Origin: Bacteroidales bacterium
Lineage (GTDB): Bacteria > Bacteroidota > Bacteroidia > Bacteroidales > UBA932
DNA length: 56,860 bases
Direction of reading: 5' to 3'
Assembly: GCA_017443465.1 (NCBI GenBank)
Contig: JAFRXO010000038.1
Location: 1 to 56,860, forward strand
Numbering within the stretch: the stretch's first letter is position 1; every line of letters begins with the position of its first letter. The notes below the pieces were generated by a model. It was given only the letters and a program-made list of their open reading frames with translations. It did not search any database and had not been told where the DNA came from. Shown here in pieces: positions 34,903 through 44,734 of the stretch. A program made the translations under genes and the position numbers.

Positions 34903-36708
34903 ATGAAAAAATTCTGGAAGATGGTGCTCGCAGTCATATGCGGACTGATTATCATGGGCATCCTGAACCTCCTGATCTTCTCCGCCATTTTCGGTGCTAT
35001 GGCGGGGTCTGGCAAGAAGTCAACCCCTTCACTGCCGCGCGAAGGAGTCCTGCGTATCGACATGTCGGCTTTCACGCTGGCAGAACGCACAAGCACGATG
35101 AATTTCAACTTTTCTCCGCTCTCAAGCGGCCAGATGCTCCCCAAGGTAGGCATAAGGAAGGCTGTCAATGCGCTGGCAAAGGCTGCTGAAGACCCCGGAG
35201 TGAAATACGTTTTCCTAAAGACTGACGGTGCCGCCGGCAGCTTCGCTCTTCTTGAAGAATTCCGTGAGGCCCTTGACGCCTTCCGCAAGAGCGGGAAGGC
35301 CATAGTAGCCTACACCGAGATGCCCACTACCGGTTCCTATTATATGGCATCTGTAGCCGACAAGGTCTATATGCTTTCCGGACACGGGGCAGAGTCGATG
35401 TTCCAGGGAGTAGGCGGACAGCTTATCTTCCTCAAGGACATCCTCGACAAACTTGGAGTGAACGTCCAGCTCATCAGGCACGGCAAATACAAATCAGCCG
35501 GAGAAATGTACATCCGCAGCGAGGCCAGTCCTGAGAACATCGAGCAGAACCAGGCTATGATCAGCTCCATATGGAAGAGCATTTCTGACAAGATCACTTC
35601 CAGCCGTGAAATCAGAGCCGAGGCTCTCGACGACGCCATCAACAACATGAAGCTCAGCACTCCCGAATCCTTCAAGGAGATGTCCATGATTGACGGCACA
35701 CTCACACAGGAAGAGATGAAGGCCAAACTCGCCGAGCTGGCAATGGCCAAGGACTATTCCAAGGTCTCGATGATCGAATTCCCCGATTATGTCACCGCCA
35801 AGTGCGTCGAGAACTTCCGCGCAAAGAACAAGATCGCGATCGTATATGCCGAGGGCAACATAGTGGAAGGATCTGACCGTCAGAACATTTGCGGAGAGAC
35901 ATATGCTAAGATGCTCTCCGACATCAGGGCCGACTCCACAATCAAGGCTGTCGTATTCCGCATCAACTCCCCGGGAGGAAGCGTACTCGCATCTGACAAG
36001 ATCAAACGCGAGGTCGACGAACTCCGCAAATTCAAACCGGTCATCGCATCCTACGGCGGATACGCCGCATCCGGAGGTTACTGGATTTCCAACAGCTGCG
36101 ACAAGATCTACTCTGACCAGACCACTCTCACCGGTTCCATCGGAGTTTTCAGCATGATACCTGACTTCAGCAAGACCGCGAAGGACATCGCCCACGTCAA
36201 CGTCCAGTTCATAACCAGCCATAACCACGCCGACATGTATTCCGGACTCCGCCCGCTTTCTGACATGGAGAAAGACTACATGCAAGGCTCTGTAGAGCGC
36301 ATATATGACGCATTCGTCCAGACTGTGTCCGAGGGCCGTTCCCTCGAACCCGACTTCGTGGACTCAATAGCCCAGGGCCGCGTATGGACCGGCTCCGACG
36401 CACTCAAGATCGGTCTCGTGGACGAACTCGGAACCCTCCAGGATGCCCTCCGCTACGCAGCGATGAGCGCCAGTTCTTCATCCGATCCCGACCTGAGCAC
36501 TTGGCAGATAAAGGAATATCCTTCAGAGCCCTCCTTCATGGACGCCCTCATGTCCCAGCTCGGACAGGACAAGAAGGACTACAACGTGTTCGCAGGCACT
36601 CCCCTTGAGAACGCCGGGAGGGCTTTCCTGAACTGGAAAAAGAACTACGCATCCACGGAAAAGGGCACCATGTTCGCCACGATGCCCTTCGATTTCGAAA
36701 TCAAATAG
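34903..36708 (+). CDS. sppA: Signal peptide peptidase SppA (67K type)
   Basis: This 601-residue membrane-bound S49 protease is of the long, two-domain form. An N-terminal helix (about 7-30) anchors it. The predicted catalytic lysine is K197 in RHGKYKSAGE of the first domain. The nucleophile is S390 in GGYAASGGYWIS of the second, preceded by RINSPGGSVLASD. SppA cleaves leftover signal peptides in the membrane. Both catalytic residues are present, so it should be active. It converges on the DUF5107 gene with a 12-base gap and no visible terminator. Confidence 0.93.
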   Translation: MKKFWKMVLAVICGLIIMGILNLLIFSAIFGAMAGSGKKSTPSLPREGVLRIDMSAFTLAERTSTMNFNFSPLSSGQMLPKVGIRKAVNALAKAAEDPGVKYVFLKTDGAAGSFALLEEFREALDAFRKSGKAIVAYTEMPTTGSYYMASVADKVYMLSGHGAESMFQGVGGQLIFLKDILDKLGVNVQLIRHGKYKSAGEMYIRSEASPENIEQNQAMISSIWKSISDKITSSREIRAEALDDAINNMKLSTPESFKEMSMIDGTLTQEEMKAKLAELAMAKDYSKVSMIEFPDYVTAKCVENFRAKNKIAIVYAEGNIVEGSDRQNICGETYAKMLSDIRADSTIKAVVFRINSPGGSVLASDKIKREVDELRKFKPVIASYGGYAASGGYWISNSCDKIYSDQTTLTGSIGVFSMIPDFSKTAKDIAHVNVQFITSHNHADMYSGLRPLSDMEKDYMQGSVERIYDAFVQTVSEGRSLEPDFVDSIAQGRVWTGSDALKIGLVDELGTLQDALRYAAMSASSSSDPDLSTWQIKEYPSEPSFMDALMSQLGQDKKDYNVFAGTPLENAGRAFLNWKKNYASTEKGTMFATMPFDFEIK

Positions 36709-36720
36709 GTCCAGGACGCC

Positions 36721-39648
36721 CTAGCGTTTGACCTTCAGGCCCGGTTCAAGGGCTTCGATCAATGAAGAGACCGTCTCCTTCCTGGAGACGGCTTTTTCAT
36801 ATGCCCCCTGCCAGTCATTCTTCTGGTTCCTGATGCCTGAGAGAAGCTGCTCAGCCTTGGCCTTGTCACCCTTGCGGGCATATGCCACGGCAGTCATCCA
36901 ATCCTGGAGACTGTAATCGATCAATTCATCATATGGCTTTCCGGAACCCAGGTTGTGAGGCCACTCACGGGATTCCTCAAGACGCTTGAGGGCTGTAGAT
37001 GCGCTTCCCTTGTCGAGTGCCTCGGCTGCAAGATGCAGCTTGACATCGCGGTAGAGGCTGTGGGTGTTGGTCTGGCCCTCGAAAGGAAGGATCTCGATCC
37101 CGCGAAGGACCTGGTCGGCTTTCTTGTAATTCCCGATTCCACGGAGACTGCGGACATATGCATCGGTGATGTGGGGATTGGACGGACTGGACTTGTAGAA
37201 CGGTTCCACAGTCGCCAGGGCATCATTATACCTGCTCTTCGAGAGATAGTACTCCGTCAGGAGATTGCAGTACCTCCACTGCCCGGGATCGATCTGCGAC
37301 GCCTTTTTAAGGTCATCGGACGGATCTGAGGATATTCCGGCCCTCCAGGCGTAGAACGGGGCATAATCAGCATCCTTGATATCCCTCACAAGACTTGCGG
37401 CCTCCGGGGTCCGGCCCAGGAAATCCAGAAGAAGCCCCTGCATCCAGCGGCTCTTCCAGCCTCCTCCGTTACTGCAGGCCCACTTGAGGGGTTCCAGGCT
37501 CTCTGTCCTGAAGGGGAAAGCATAGTCAAGCGATTCGGACTCAGCCTTCCTGATGAGGGAAGCATCCTTTTTCAGCCAAGCCCTCCACAAGGACATAAGC
37601 ACATTTTTCTCAGGGCAGGCTGCGATCAGTTCAGCCCCTTCATCATCCAGTCCAAGGCTGTGAAGCCATATGGCGGTCTCAAGGTACTCCTGCCATCTCA
37701 TCTCTTCATGGAAAGTCGCACCGAGTGCCTCGGAAGACATCTTCCCTTCAAGGAATCGGGCGAAATCCGGGAAATGGCAGAGCGGATCTATCCTGGAAAT
37801 CTCCTTCAGGACATCCTCGCTGCTGCCGCCCAGGCGGGCTGCACACAGGGCTTTTATCTCCAGTGCGGAGAGATTCGACGAATTGCCGGAGAGGCTCCTT
37901 TCAGCATACTCACAGGCCTTGGCGTACTGGCCGCGGCGGAAATGTAACCTTGCCAGCTGGGTAAGCGCAGCGCTCCTCAGGTCGGAGGGAATTGCCGCAA
38001 GCTCGAAGCCGTCAATGGCATCATGCATCTTTCCCAGCGCCTCGGAGGCGAGTCCATATACGTAATTCGAAGTTGGGTCATATGTATCAATTGCAAGCGC
38101 TTCACAGGCCGTGTCCCAGGCTTCTTTGCTAAGGCCCTTGCGCAGTTGCAGGAAAGCCTTCATCCCTATTGCAGGAACGAACTTCCCGTCAGCCTTTAGA
38201 GCCTTGTCGGCATGGGCTCCGGCTTCCTCATAGAGGCGCTGTCCGAGACAGTACTTCGCATAGAGATACTGTGCCGAAGCAGTCTCCCAGTCATAATCCG
38301 AGGGCGTTGCGTCCGGCCGGGACAAAAGCTGCGGGTCATCGCTCCAGAGCTCGACACCGCCTATGCAGAATCTGTACGCAGAGGCAGGAACGCTGAAACA
38401 TTCCGGCTGGGACATACCCAGAGACACATCCTCGGAATGAAGCAATTTCCCCTCTTTGTCAAATACTTCCAGCTTTCCTGACAGCTTCTGGAGAGGATAG
38501 ACATTCAGGAAGAGCCCGCCTGCTCTCCTCTCAGGATTCACCACAGCATATTCTGTCGCGGACTCCGCACCTCCTGTCTCGGCATACGGGAACCAGTATT
38601 CTGTCCACTCATCTGTGCCGAATGGCTGGAACAGGAACTGCTTGTAAGGAGTCTTGTGGCTTGAATAATCGTTCTGGTTGAAGAGACGGCCGCTCTGGAG
38701 CTCGACGTACTGGGTGCGCCCGTCCGTAAGCAGTTCTCTCCATATGTCTCCCTGGTCGGAAAGGGCCCAGGTAAAATACTTCCTTCCGAGTTTCTGGTCC
38801 CTGTCGGCGATGTGCATGACTCCTTCTTCATCATCCGGCCACCAGACCGAGAAGAATCCCTTGCCGGAGCCGGCGACATGCATGGACTTCGACGATCCGT
38901 ATTTCTGGTTCTCGTAGATGCGCAGGTCACGGCCCTTTTCATCTACAGGCCACGGGTCTATGCCGCCTCCGTGAGCGACACTGTAGGCTCCCGGATAGAT
39001 CAGGTGCATGTTGTTGGTAGCCTTGACCCCGGAATTCATCCAGGTGTAATAGGGCTGGTAAAGGCCGCTACCGTTGTGCCATATGACCCTGGTGGCCATC
39101 ACTGCCTTGTCGGCGGGAAGACTGATTTCCACCGTCCAGTGGGTCCTGGTCAGCAGGTCGATAGACCCGATATAACAGCTTACCGTGCCGTCTTCCTTCT
39201 TCACAGTCTTGTAATCTACAGGGAAGGCGGTTGACGGAGTGTGTCCGATGATTCCGAAATTGAATTCTATTCCACCGCTGGTCCAGGGGCCGCGCATCGC
39301 TATGTCCCTGAATTTCACTGCATCGTTGTCGTAGAAGATTTCCTTGCCGTTGACCTTGTCATAGACCGACCAGACCTTTCCGCCGATCTCCGGCATTATC
39401 CTGACACGGAGCTTGTCATTCTCCAGGATCACGGTTTTCCACTCCTTCTTTTCAGCGGCGGAGGTAAAGCCGTCATAGCGGAAATATGGATAGATCTTGG
39501 TGGCTTTCGGAATGGGATTCGGGTCCGAAAACGGATATGTTACCATCACTGTGTCTTTCACGGTGACGGACTGGGCTGATGAATCAATGCAGGGAACGAA
39601 GGTCGCCGCCAGCAAGGCAGCCATGGCTATAAATCCTGAATGTCTCAT
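36721..39648 (-). CDS. DUF5107 and TPR-repeat secreted protein
   Basis: This 975-residue protein has a signal peptide (about 1-26). A DUF5107 beta-sandwich domain (about 40-370) follows, with VRIMPEIGGKVWSVYDK and MRGPWTSGGIEFNFG resembling galactose mutarotase-like folds. A long helical region (about 460-960) contains tetratricopeptide-like repeats (for example YGLASEALGKMHDAIDGFEL and ARLHFRRGQYAKACEYAERS). Such proteins often accompany glycan-degrading genes. The fold suggests sugar binding or processing, but no activity is established from sequence. It may begin the carbohydrate-related stretch that runs to 51462. Confidence 0.8.
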   Translation of the reverse strand: MRHSGFIAMAALLAATFVPCIDSSAQSVTVKDTVMVTYPFSDPNPIPKATKIYPYFRYDGFTSAAEKKEWKTVILENDKLRVRIMPEIGGKVWSVYDKVNGKEIFYDNDAVKFRDIAMRGPWTSGGIEFNFGIIGHTPSTAFPVDYKTVKKEDGTVSCYIGSIDLLTRTHWTVEISLPADKAVMATRVIWHNGSGLYQPYYTWMNSGVKATNNMHLIYPGAYSVAHGGGIDPWPVDEKGRDLRIYENQKYGSSKSMHVAGSGKGFFSVWWPDDEEGVMHIADRDQKLGRKYFTWALSDQGDIWRELLTDGRTQYVELQSGRLFNQNDYSSHKTPYKQFLFQPFGTDEWTEYWFPYAETGGAESATEYAVVNPERRAGGLFLNVYPLQKLSGKLEVFDKEGKLLHSEDVSLGMSQPECFSVPASAYRFCIGGVELWSDDPQLLSRPDATPSDYDWETASAQYLYAKYCLGQRLYEEAGAHADKALKADGKFVPAIGMKAFLQLRKGLSKEAWDTACEALAIDTYDPTSNYVYGLASEALGKMHDAIDGFELAAIPSDLRSAALTQLARLHFRRGQYAKACEYAERSLSGNSSNLSALEIKALCAARLGGSSEDVLKEISRIDPLCHFPDFARFLEGKMSSEALGATFHEEMRWQEYLETAIWLHSLGLDDEGAELIAACPEKNVLMSLWRAWLKKDASLIRKAESESLDYAFPFRTESLEPLKWACSNGGGWKSRWMQGLLLDFLGRTPEAASLVRDIKDADYAPFYAWRAGISSDPSDDLKKASQIDPGQWRYCNLLTEYYLSKSRYNDALATVEPFYKSSPSNPHITDAYVRSLRGIGNYKKADQVLRGIEILPFEGQTNTHSLYRDVKLHLAAEALDKGSASTALKRLEESREWPHNLGSGKPYDELIDYSLQDWMTAVAYARKGDKAKAEQLLSGIRNQKNDWQGAYEKAVSRKETVSSLIEALEPGLKVKR

Positions 39649-39693
39649 TATATGGTCGGTAATTATGTGTCAGACAAATATAGTAAAAAGCTC

Positions 39694-41148
39694 CTATGAC
39701 TGGACCGGAGGCTTGTGCCGTACGATTTTGTACCCTATCGCAGCTATGAATATGCTCATCAGCGGAGAGATTATGTTGAAGAAGCAGAACGGAGCATATG
39801 TCAGGGTCGGGATGGAAAGGATAGTCGCCTGAGTCATGCCGCAGCTGCTCCACGGGAACAGAGGAGAAGTAACTGTAGCTGAGTCTTCTACGGAACGGCT
39901 CAGAAGCCTTCCCTCATATCCTTCGTCCTGGAAGATCTTTCCGTAAATCCCGCTGGTAAGTATGATCGAGAGGTACTGGTCGCACACCAGGCCGTCCATA
40001 AGCACTCCGGTGGTGACTGTAGAAGCCACCATTCCGGTCCGCCTGCGGGTAATATGCCGGAGCATTTCCGCGATCCGGGCTATCATCCCGCTCGCCTTCA
40101 TGCACCCGCCGAAACTCATCGCGCATATGATAAGATAGACCGTGTTGAGCATGCCGAGCATCCCCTTGGAAGTCACCAGTTGGTCAACTTCCGGACTTCC
40201 GGTGCTTATGCTTATCGTGTTGTAAACTGTCTCCACTATCCCAACGAAAAGTACCTTGATGGCAGGGCCGCCGGTCACGGCCTCCCCTATCCCGTAGACT
40301 ACCGGTCTCTGGAAAACCAGGGCCGCGATGGCAGCCAGGAGGGAGGAAAGGCCCAGTACGGCTATTGCAGGCCACCTTCGCCAAATCATGACTCCGGTAA
40401 GGACAGGCACTATCATCAGCCAAGGGGTTATGTGGAACCTGGCTGACAGGAGATCCGTGTAAAGAGTGACCTGGGAGGTGTCATTCCCGCCATGGAAGAA
40501 ACCTATGACGGTGAACAGTATCAGGGCAATGGCCATGGAGGGGACGGTCGTCCCCATCATGTACCTTATATGCTCGAACAGAGGCACTTTATTGATCGAC
40601 GAGGCCATGACGGTGGTGTCGGAAAGCGGGGAGATCTTGTCTCCGAAATACGCCCCGGAAATGATCGCGCCGGCGATGATTCCGTCACTGAAACCCTCGG
40701 CCTTCCCGATTCCCAGAAGAGCGACTCCGATTGTGGCGATCGTGGTCCACGAGCTTCCCGTCATTACAGAGACCAGCGCGCATATGACACACGCCGAAAG
40801 CAGGAATACTTTCGGATGGATTATCTTGACTCCGTAGCATATGAATGACGGGACTATGCCGCTGACTGTCCATGTCCCGGAGATCGTACCGATCAGGAAG
40901 AGGATCACCAGCGCAGGCGCGACATCGGCTATGTTCTCCGCGATGGCACGTTCGAAAGCCTTCCATGGAGTCTTGAGCAGCCATGACCCGAGCAGCACGC
41001 AGACCCCTGCCGAGAAAAGCAGGGAGACCTGGCTGGCTCCGAGGATGGAATCGCTTCCGAAAACACTTATGTCCACGGCGAGAAGTCCCACCAATACTAT
41101 GAATGGGATAAGGGAAATCACCGCCTTGGACAGCCTGGTCATATGCAC
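39694..41148 (-). CDS. NhaC family Na+/H+ antiporter
   Basis: This 484-residue inner-membrane protein has about eleven to twelve helices. It has the NhaC-family segments SVMTGSSWTTIATIGVAL and GAIISGAYFGDKISPLSDTT, which form the ion-binding core. These carriers exchange Na+ for protons, and some family members carry malate/lactate. The annotated Met is at 41148; an alternative Met two residues later (41142) lies inside a CATATG. It is preceded on the same strand by the FMN-binding lipoprotein gene with a 19-base gap. Confidence 0.88.
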   Translation of the reverse strand: MHMTRLSKAVISLIPFIVLVGLLAVDISVFGSDSILGASQVSLLFSAGVCVLLGSWLLKTPWKAFERAIAENIADVAPALVILFLIGTISGTWTVSGIVPSFICYGVKIIHPKVFLLSACVICALVSVMTGSSWTTIATIGVALLGIGKAEGFSDGIIAGAIISGAYFGDKISPLSDTTVMASSINKVPLFEHIRYMMGTTVPSMAIALILFTVIGFFHGGNDTSQVTLYTDLLSARFHITPWLMIVPVLTGVMIWRRWPAIAVLGLSSLLAAIAALVFQRPVVYGIGEAVTGGPAIKVLFVGIVETVYNTISISTGSPEVDQLVTSKGMLGMLNTVYLIICAMSFGGCMKASGMIARIAEMLRHITRRRTGMVASTVTTGVLMDGLVCDQYLSIILTSGIYGKIFQDEGYEGRLLSRSVEDSATVTSPLFPWSSCGMTQATILSIPTLTYAPFCFFNIISPLMSIFIAAIGYKIVRHKPPVQS

Positions 41149-41167
41149 TGGAATAACTGGACGGCTA

Positions 41168-41683
41168 TCAGAACTCTATGGTCTGAGAGGGAGCGGTGAA
41201 AGAGTTGATGGTAGCTGTGGCGTCCTTTAGGAAATAGACTGCAGTGTTCTCATCTTCAGCGCTGTACATGCGCTTCAGGCTAGGATTGGCATCCAGCATG
41301 GCGGCCTTTGTCTCCACCCTCGGATCCTCCACCAGAGTCGCTGCGATACGGATCCACTCGCTGCCGTTGAAGGCACAGATTTCCACTTTGGGATTGACAG
41401 CGATCTGCTTAGCCACATTCTTCACGTGACCCGTCTGGATGTAGAGCTTGCCTTCAATGATTTCGAAGGTGCCGAAGGGACGCACGCGAGGCTGGTCGCC
41501 CTCTTCCGTAGCAAGAAAATAATTTCCGCAGCCTTTTACGAAGGAGCAGACTTTCTGCATTCCTTCCTGGTTCGGAGAAGCATAACTGCTGATATCCATA
41601 TCCGTGCTTTTTTTATCGTTCCCTGTTCCGCAGGCAGCCAGCAGCATGGCCGCTGCCATGACAGTTACAAATATTTTTTTCAT
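41168..41683 (-). CDS. Pyridoxamine 5'-phosphate oxidase-like lipoprotein
   Basis: This 171-residue protein starts with a lipoprotein signal (MKKIFVTVMAAAMLLAAC). A split-barrel flavin-binding domain of the PNPOx-like family follows: NYFLATEEGDQPRVRPFGTFEIIEGKLYIQT, then VNPKVEICAFNGSEWIRI. Cytoplasmic homologues bind FMN or F420; export of this fold as a lipoprotein is less usual. It could be a periplasmic flavin or heme-binding protein. It shares a divergent promoter region with the NAGPA gene. The activity is not predictable from sequence. Confidence 0.8.
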   Translation of the reverse strand: MKKIFVTVMAAAMLLAACGTGNDKKSTDMDISSYASPNQEGMQKVCSFVKGCGNYFLATEEGDQPRVRPFGTFEIIEGKLYIQTGHVKNVAKQIAVNPKVEICAFNGSEWIRIAATLVEDPRVETKAAMLDANPSLKRMYSAEDENTAVYFLKDATATINSFTAPSQTIEF

Positions 41684-41714
41684 TTTGTTTGATTATGTTT
41701 GTTTTAAGCTATTA

Positions 41715-41740
41715 CAAAGATATAAAAAATCATATCTTTA
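41715..41740. promoter_or_regulatory. Divergent promoter region with inverted repeat
   Basis: AAAGATAT (41716-41723) and ATATCTTT (41732-41739) form a perfect 8-bp inverted repeat separated by eight bases. The left arm lies in a minus-strand TATCTTTG box (41722-41715) and the right arm in a plus-strand TATCTTTA (41733-41740). Two divergent genes flank it, so one regulator could control both. A CATATG follows at 41746. Confidence 0.5.
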
Positions 41741-41761
41741 CATATCATATGGATTAATACT

Positions 41762-42655
41762 ATGAGACTGATTTTTTCTATGCTGGCCATATGCGCCGGC
41801 ATCACTCTCGGAGCGCAGGACAAGGCTGATTCACTGGCATTTGCGGATGCGGACTGGACTGTCACCGACCTTGGGAACGGAGCAGAGGCAAGAACCGCCT
41901 CGATTCATATGTTCGAAAGCACCCAGTCAATCAGCATCATAAGCTACCCGGCCAGGGGTTTCAAGACGCAACTGATTGAGGGCGAGGGCGTTTCTGATGA
42001 AAAAATAAGCATCAGGAAGGGGCACGCGAATCATTCGGACATAACCTCCAGCCTGGCAGGAGCGGCCGACGCGTCTTTTGCCATAAACGGAAGCTACTTC
42101 AACATGAAAGAGCTCACTCCCACCACCTACACCAGGATCGGCAAGACAGTCTGGGGAGCTCCGGGCGGGAAACTCAGCGCCAGGACGAACGGAGTAGTAA
42201 TGATGAGGGGACACAACCTTGACATCACCACATGCACCGACCCCGAGGCTTACGGGCATATGACCAGAGGATGGAAATATGCACTTGCCTCAGGTCATGT
42301 ACTCATCGAAGACGAAGCCGTAGTCAAATACCCTGACAACCATGCCCCAGGGTTCTATGACAAAAGGCATCCGCGCTCTATCATAGGCATTTCCAAAAAC
42401 GGCCGGGGGAAAACTGAGAAAGTCTTCCTCGTCGTCATCGATGGCCGTTTCCCGGGACAGGCTGACGGAGCGACCATTCCGGAATGCGCCGCCATCGCCC
42501 GTTTCCTGGGCTGCGACGAGGCCATCAACCTGGACGGGGGCGGTTCCTCAACCCTCTGGAGCGAAAAAGCGGGAGTTCTTAACCATCCATATGACAACCG
42601 TGTCTTCGACCATAAAGGCGAGAGACGGGTCCCGAACATAATTATCGCCAAATAA
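41762..42655 (+). CDS. Phosphodiester glycosidase (NAGPA) family protein
   Basis: This 297-residue secreted protein has a signal peptide (about 1-18) and a NAGPA domain: AINGSYFNMKELTPT, RSIIGISKNGRGKTEKVFLVVIDGR and the hallmark NLDGGGSSTLW near residue 260. The family includes the enzyme that uncovers mannose-6-phosphate by cleaving N-acetylglucosamine-1-phosphodiester bonds. Bacterial members act on phosphodiester-linked glycans or envelope polymers. The next gene begins two bases after its stop, indicating one transcript. Confidence 0.87.
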   Translation: MRLIFSMLAICAGITLGAQDKADSLAFADADWTVTDLGNGAEARTASIHMFESTQSISIISYPARGFKTQLIEGEGVSDEKISIRKGHANHSDITSSLAGAADASFAINGSYFNMKELTPTTYTRIGKTVWGAPGGKLSARTNGVVMMRGHNLDITTCTDPEAYGHMTRGWKYALASGHVLIEDEAVVKYPDNHAPGFYDKRHPRSIIGISKNGRGKTEKVFLVVIDGRFPGQADGATIPECAAIARFLGCDEAINLDGGGSSTLWSEKAGVLNHPYDNRVFDHKGERRVPNIIIAK

Positions 42656-42656
42656 C

Positions 42657-43672
42657 ATGAAACGGAACATATACTTCCTGCTCCTCCTGGCCTGTGTATT
42701 GCCCTGCGTGGCTTCGCACAGGGGAGCCGGGGAATCTTCCCTGACCAGGCTGGACGAGGCCGGCCATCTATATATCCTCGATTACAAAGAAGATTACAAA
42801 CTGGACGATGTCATTTCCAGCGGGGTCGTCCCGGTAGATTCCCTGATAGGATTCCTGAGCAAGGCTTTGGCGGGAGGCATGCCGGCGCCGAAGGATATTG
42901 ATGCCGGCAGCGGATGCGCTTCATTCAGGGCATTCTCCCCGGAAGGCGATGCGATGTTCTGCCGGAATTACGATTACAGGCATGACCCGGTCGCCGCAGT
43001 CATCAGGACTGCTCCGAAAACGGCTACAGGTCCCTGGGCATTGCCGACGCCGGCTGGCTGGGAATCAAGCCCGGAGGACTCGAGAATGCCTCCCATATGG
43101 CCGCTTTCCTGCCATATGCCACCCTTGACGGGATGAACGAGAAAGGAGTTGCCATCAGCGTCATGGAACTCAACGGGTACTACACTTCCCAGAAGAACCC
43201 CTCCAAACCTACCGTGGGGACCTCAGTCGCTATCAGGATGATCCTGGACAGGGCCGCGTCCGTCGATGAGGCAATCTCCCTTCTGGAAGGATGCAATATG
43301 CGTTCAGTCAAGGAGAAAAGCGACTTTCATTTCCTCATCGCCGATGCCTCCGGGAAGGCTGTAGTCGTTGAATACGTCGATAATGAAATGAGGGTACTGG
43401 ATAAGTGCATAGTCGCAAATGACCATCTTACCCCGGGAGTCGGTGATGGTCCGGCTTCTTGCCCGCGATACAGGACTATGCAAGCTGCCCTGACCCATTC
43501 GCGTGACACCCTCTCATCCATTGACGCGATGAACCTCCTGTCGCTTGTACGTCAGGGTGGTCACAGGGGAGGAGCCCCGACCCAGTGGTCTGCCGTTTAT
43601 AACCTTGACCGTCTGGAAATGGATCTGTGCGTAAACATGGATTACTCCGACAAACGGCACTTCAGCTTATAA
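42657..43672 (+). pseudogene. Frameshifted linear amide C-N hydrolase (Ntn/CGH-like)
   Basis: Two overlapping frames make up one gene. 42657-43020 encodes a signal peptide and the nucleophile segment SGCASF (Cys87) with FCRNYDY. After about 43021 the homologous sequence continues in another frame (GYRSLGIADAGWLGIKPGGL, then YATLDGMNEKGVAISVMELNG) to 43672. Restoring one base in CCGAAAAC (43014-43021) would rejoin them as TAPENGYRS. The family, related to choloylglycine hydrolase and acyltransferases, cleaves amide bonds. As written, the product would end in a wrong tail without the rest of the domain. A sequencing or assembly error is possible. Confidence 0.8.
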
Positions 43673-43680
43673 ATAGGATC

Positions 43681-44658
43681 TCAGTCCTGGAGTTGCGGGA
43701 CAATCACCTTCCCGGGCATGCTCAATGTGCCGTCCGGCGCGATTATCAATTCCGAGTTTACATATGTCCGCCTCGGGTGTATCAACGTGTCACAGTCGTG
43801 TGCGTGGAAAACGTACATGAGCTTCCCGTCAGTGGTCACCAGCGGAGCTCCGTGGCCGATTCCAACCAGATTTCCGGCATTCGGGAATCCCCTCCTGAAA
43901 ATCGGATTCCCTTCATACTTGGTCCATGGACCGAGGGGAGAAGATGCTGTCGCGTAGCCGACGGCATAGTCCTGGCTTTGATAGTCATTGGCTGAATAGA
44001 GAAGATAGTAAGTCTCTCCATCCTTGAACACGGACGGTCCCTCGGCGACTTTGCCCATTATTGTCTCCCAGGGCTCTTCAGCGCTCAGACACTTTGTCAA
44101 CGTTTCTTCTTTCAGGGACTTAAGATCGTCGTTCATCTCGGCGACCCAGATTACGTTCCCGTCAGTGAAACGGACGAAATAGAGATATGCCTTCCCGTCC
44201 CTGTCGATGAAAAGTGAAGCGTCGATTCCCTGCTCCTCGAGGATCGGTTCCACCTCGTCCTGCACGAAAGGCCCCTCAGGGCTCATGGACGTAGCTACGC
44301 ATATGTGCTCCTCCGCCGAATAGAACATATAGAAAAGATTCCTGGACTCAATGTAATAAACCTCCGGAGCCCAGAACCACTTGGTCCCCCAGCATTTATC
44401 GAGGTCCAGGGCTATGCCTTTCGCGGTCCAGTCAACAAGGTCGTCTGAAACATATACGCGGAAACCATCCTCTCCGGTCCCATATGCATAGTACCTGCCC
44501 TGATAATTGAGTATGAACGGATCGGCGATCTGAAGCTGCGACTTGCCGTCCCCTTCCACGGAACCGGCCCCCCGGTTGCAATTGCAGGAGCCGGACAGCG
44601 TGACTGCCATAAAAACACATATGGGCCATATGATTGCCCTCAGGAGAAAGCGTGGCAT
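43681..44658 (-). CDS. Glycoside hydrolase family 43 lipoprotein
   Basis: ATG 44658 gives MPRFLLRAIIWPICVFMAV and a lipobox-like LSGSC (325 residues); a start seven codons upstream is also possible. The five-bladed GH43 fold is supported by its three acidic residues: D46 in QIADPF, D146 in GIDASLF and E206 in VAEGPSVF. Family members are arabinofuranosidases, xylosidases or galactan-acting enzymes. All three catalytic residues are intact. It is a single-domain enzyme, predicted to be attached to the envelope, and sits among glycan genes. Substrate cannot be fixed. Confidence 0.9.
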   Translation of the reverse strand: MPRFLLRAIIWPICVFMAVTLSGSCNCNRGAGSVEGDGKSQLQIADPFILNYQGRYYAYGTGEDGFRVYVSDDLVDWTAKGIALDLDKCWGTKWFWAPEVYYIESRNLFYMFYSAEEHICVATSMSPEGPFVQDEVEPILEEQGIDASLFIDRDGKAYLYFVRFTDGNVIWVAEMNDDLKSLKEETLTKCLSAEEPWETIMGKVAEGPSVFKDGETYYLLYSANDYQSQDYAVGYATASSPLGPWTKYEGNPIFRRGFPNAGNLVGIGHGAPLVTTDGKLMYVFHAHDCDTLIHPRRTYVNSELIIAPDGTLSMPGKVIVPQLQD

Positions 44659-44734
44659 ATAACGGATTTGATGATTCAAATACGAAGATACTCAAAAAAT
44701 TACGTATATTCACGCACAATAGACCTGAAAGCAT

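Noticed and set aside
35494-36285. 263-codon minus-strand frame opposite sppA
   Set aside because: It is antisense to an intact catalytic domain, with a Val/Gly/Asp-rich translation typical of a shadow frame.
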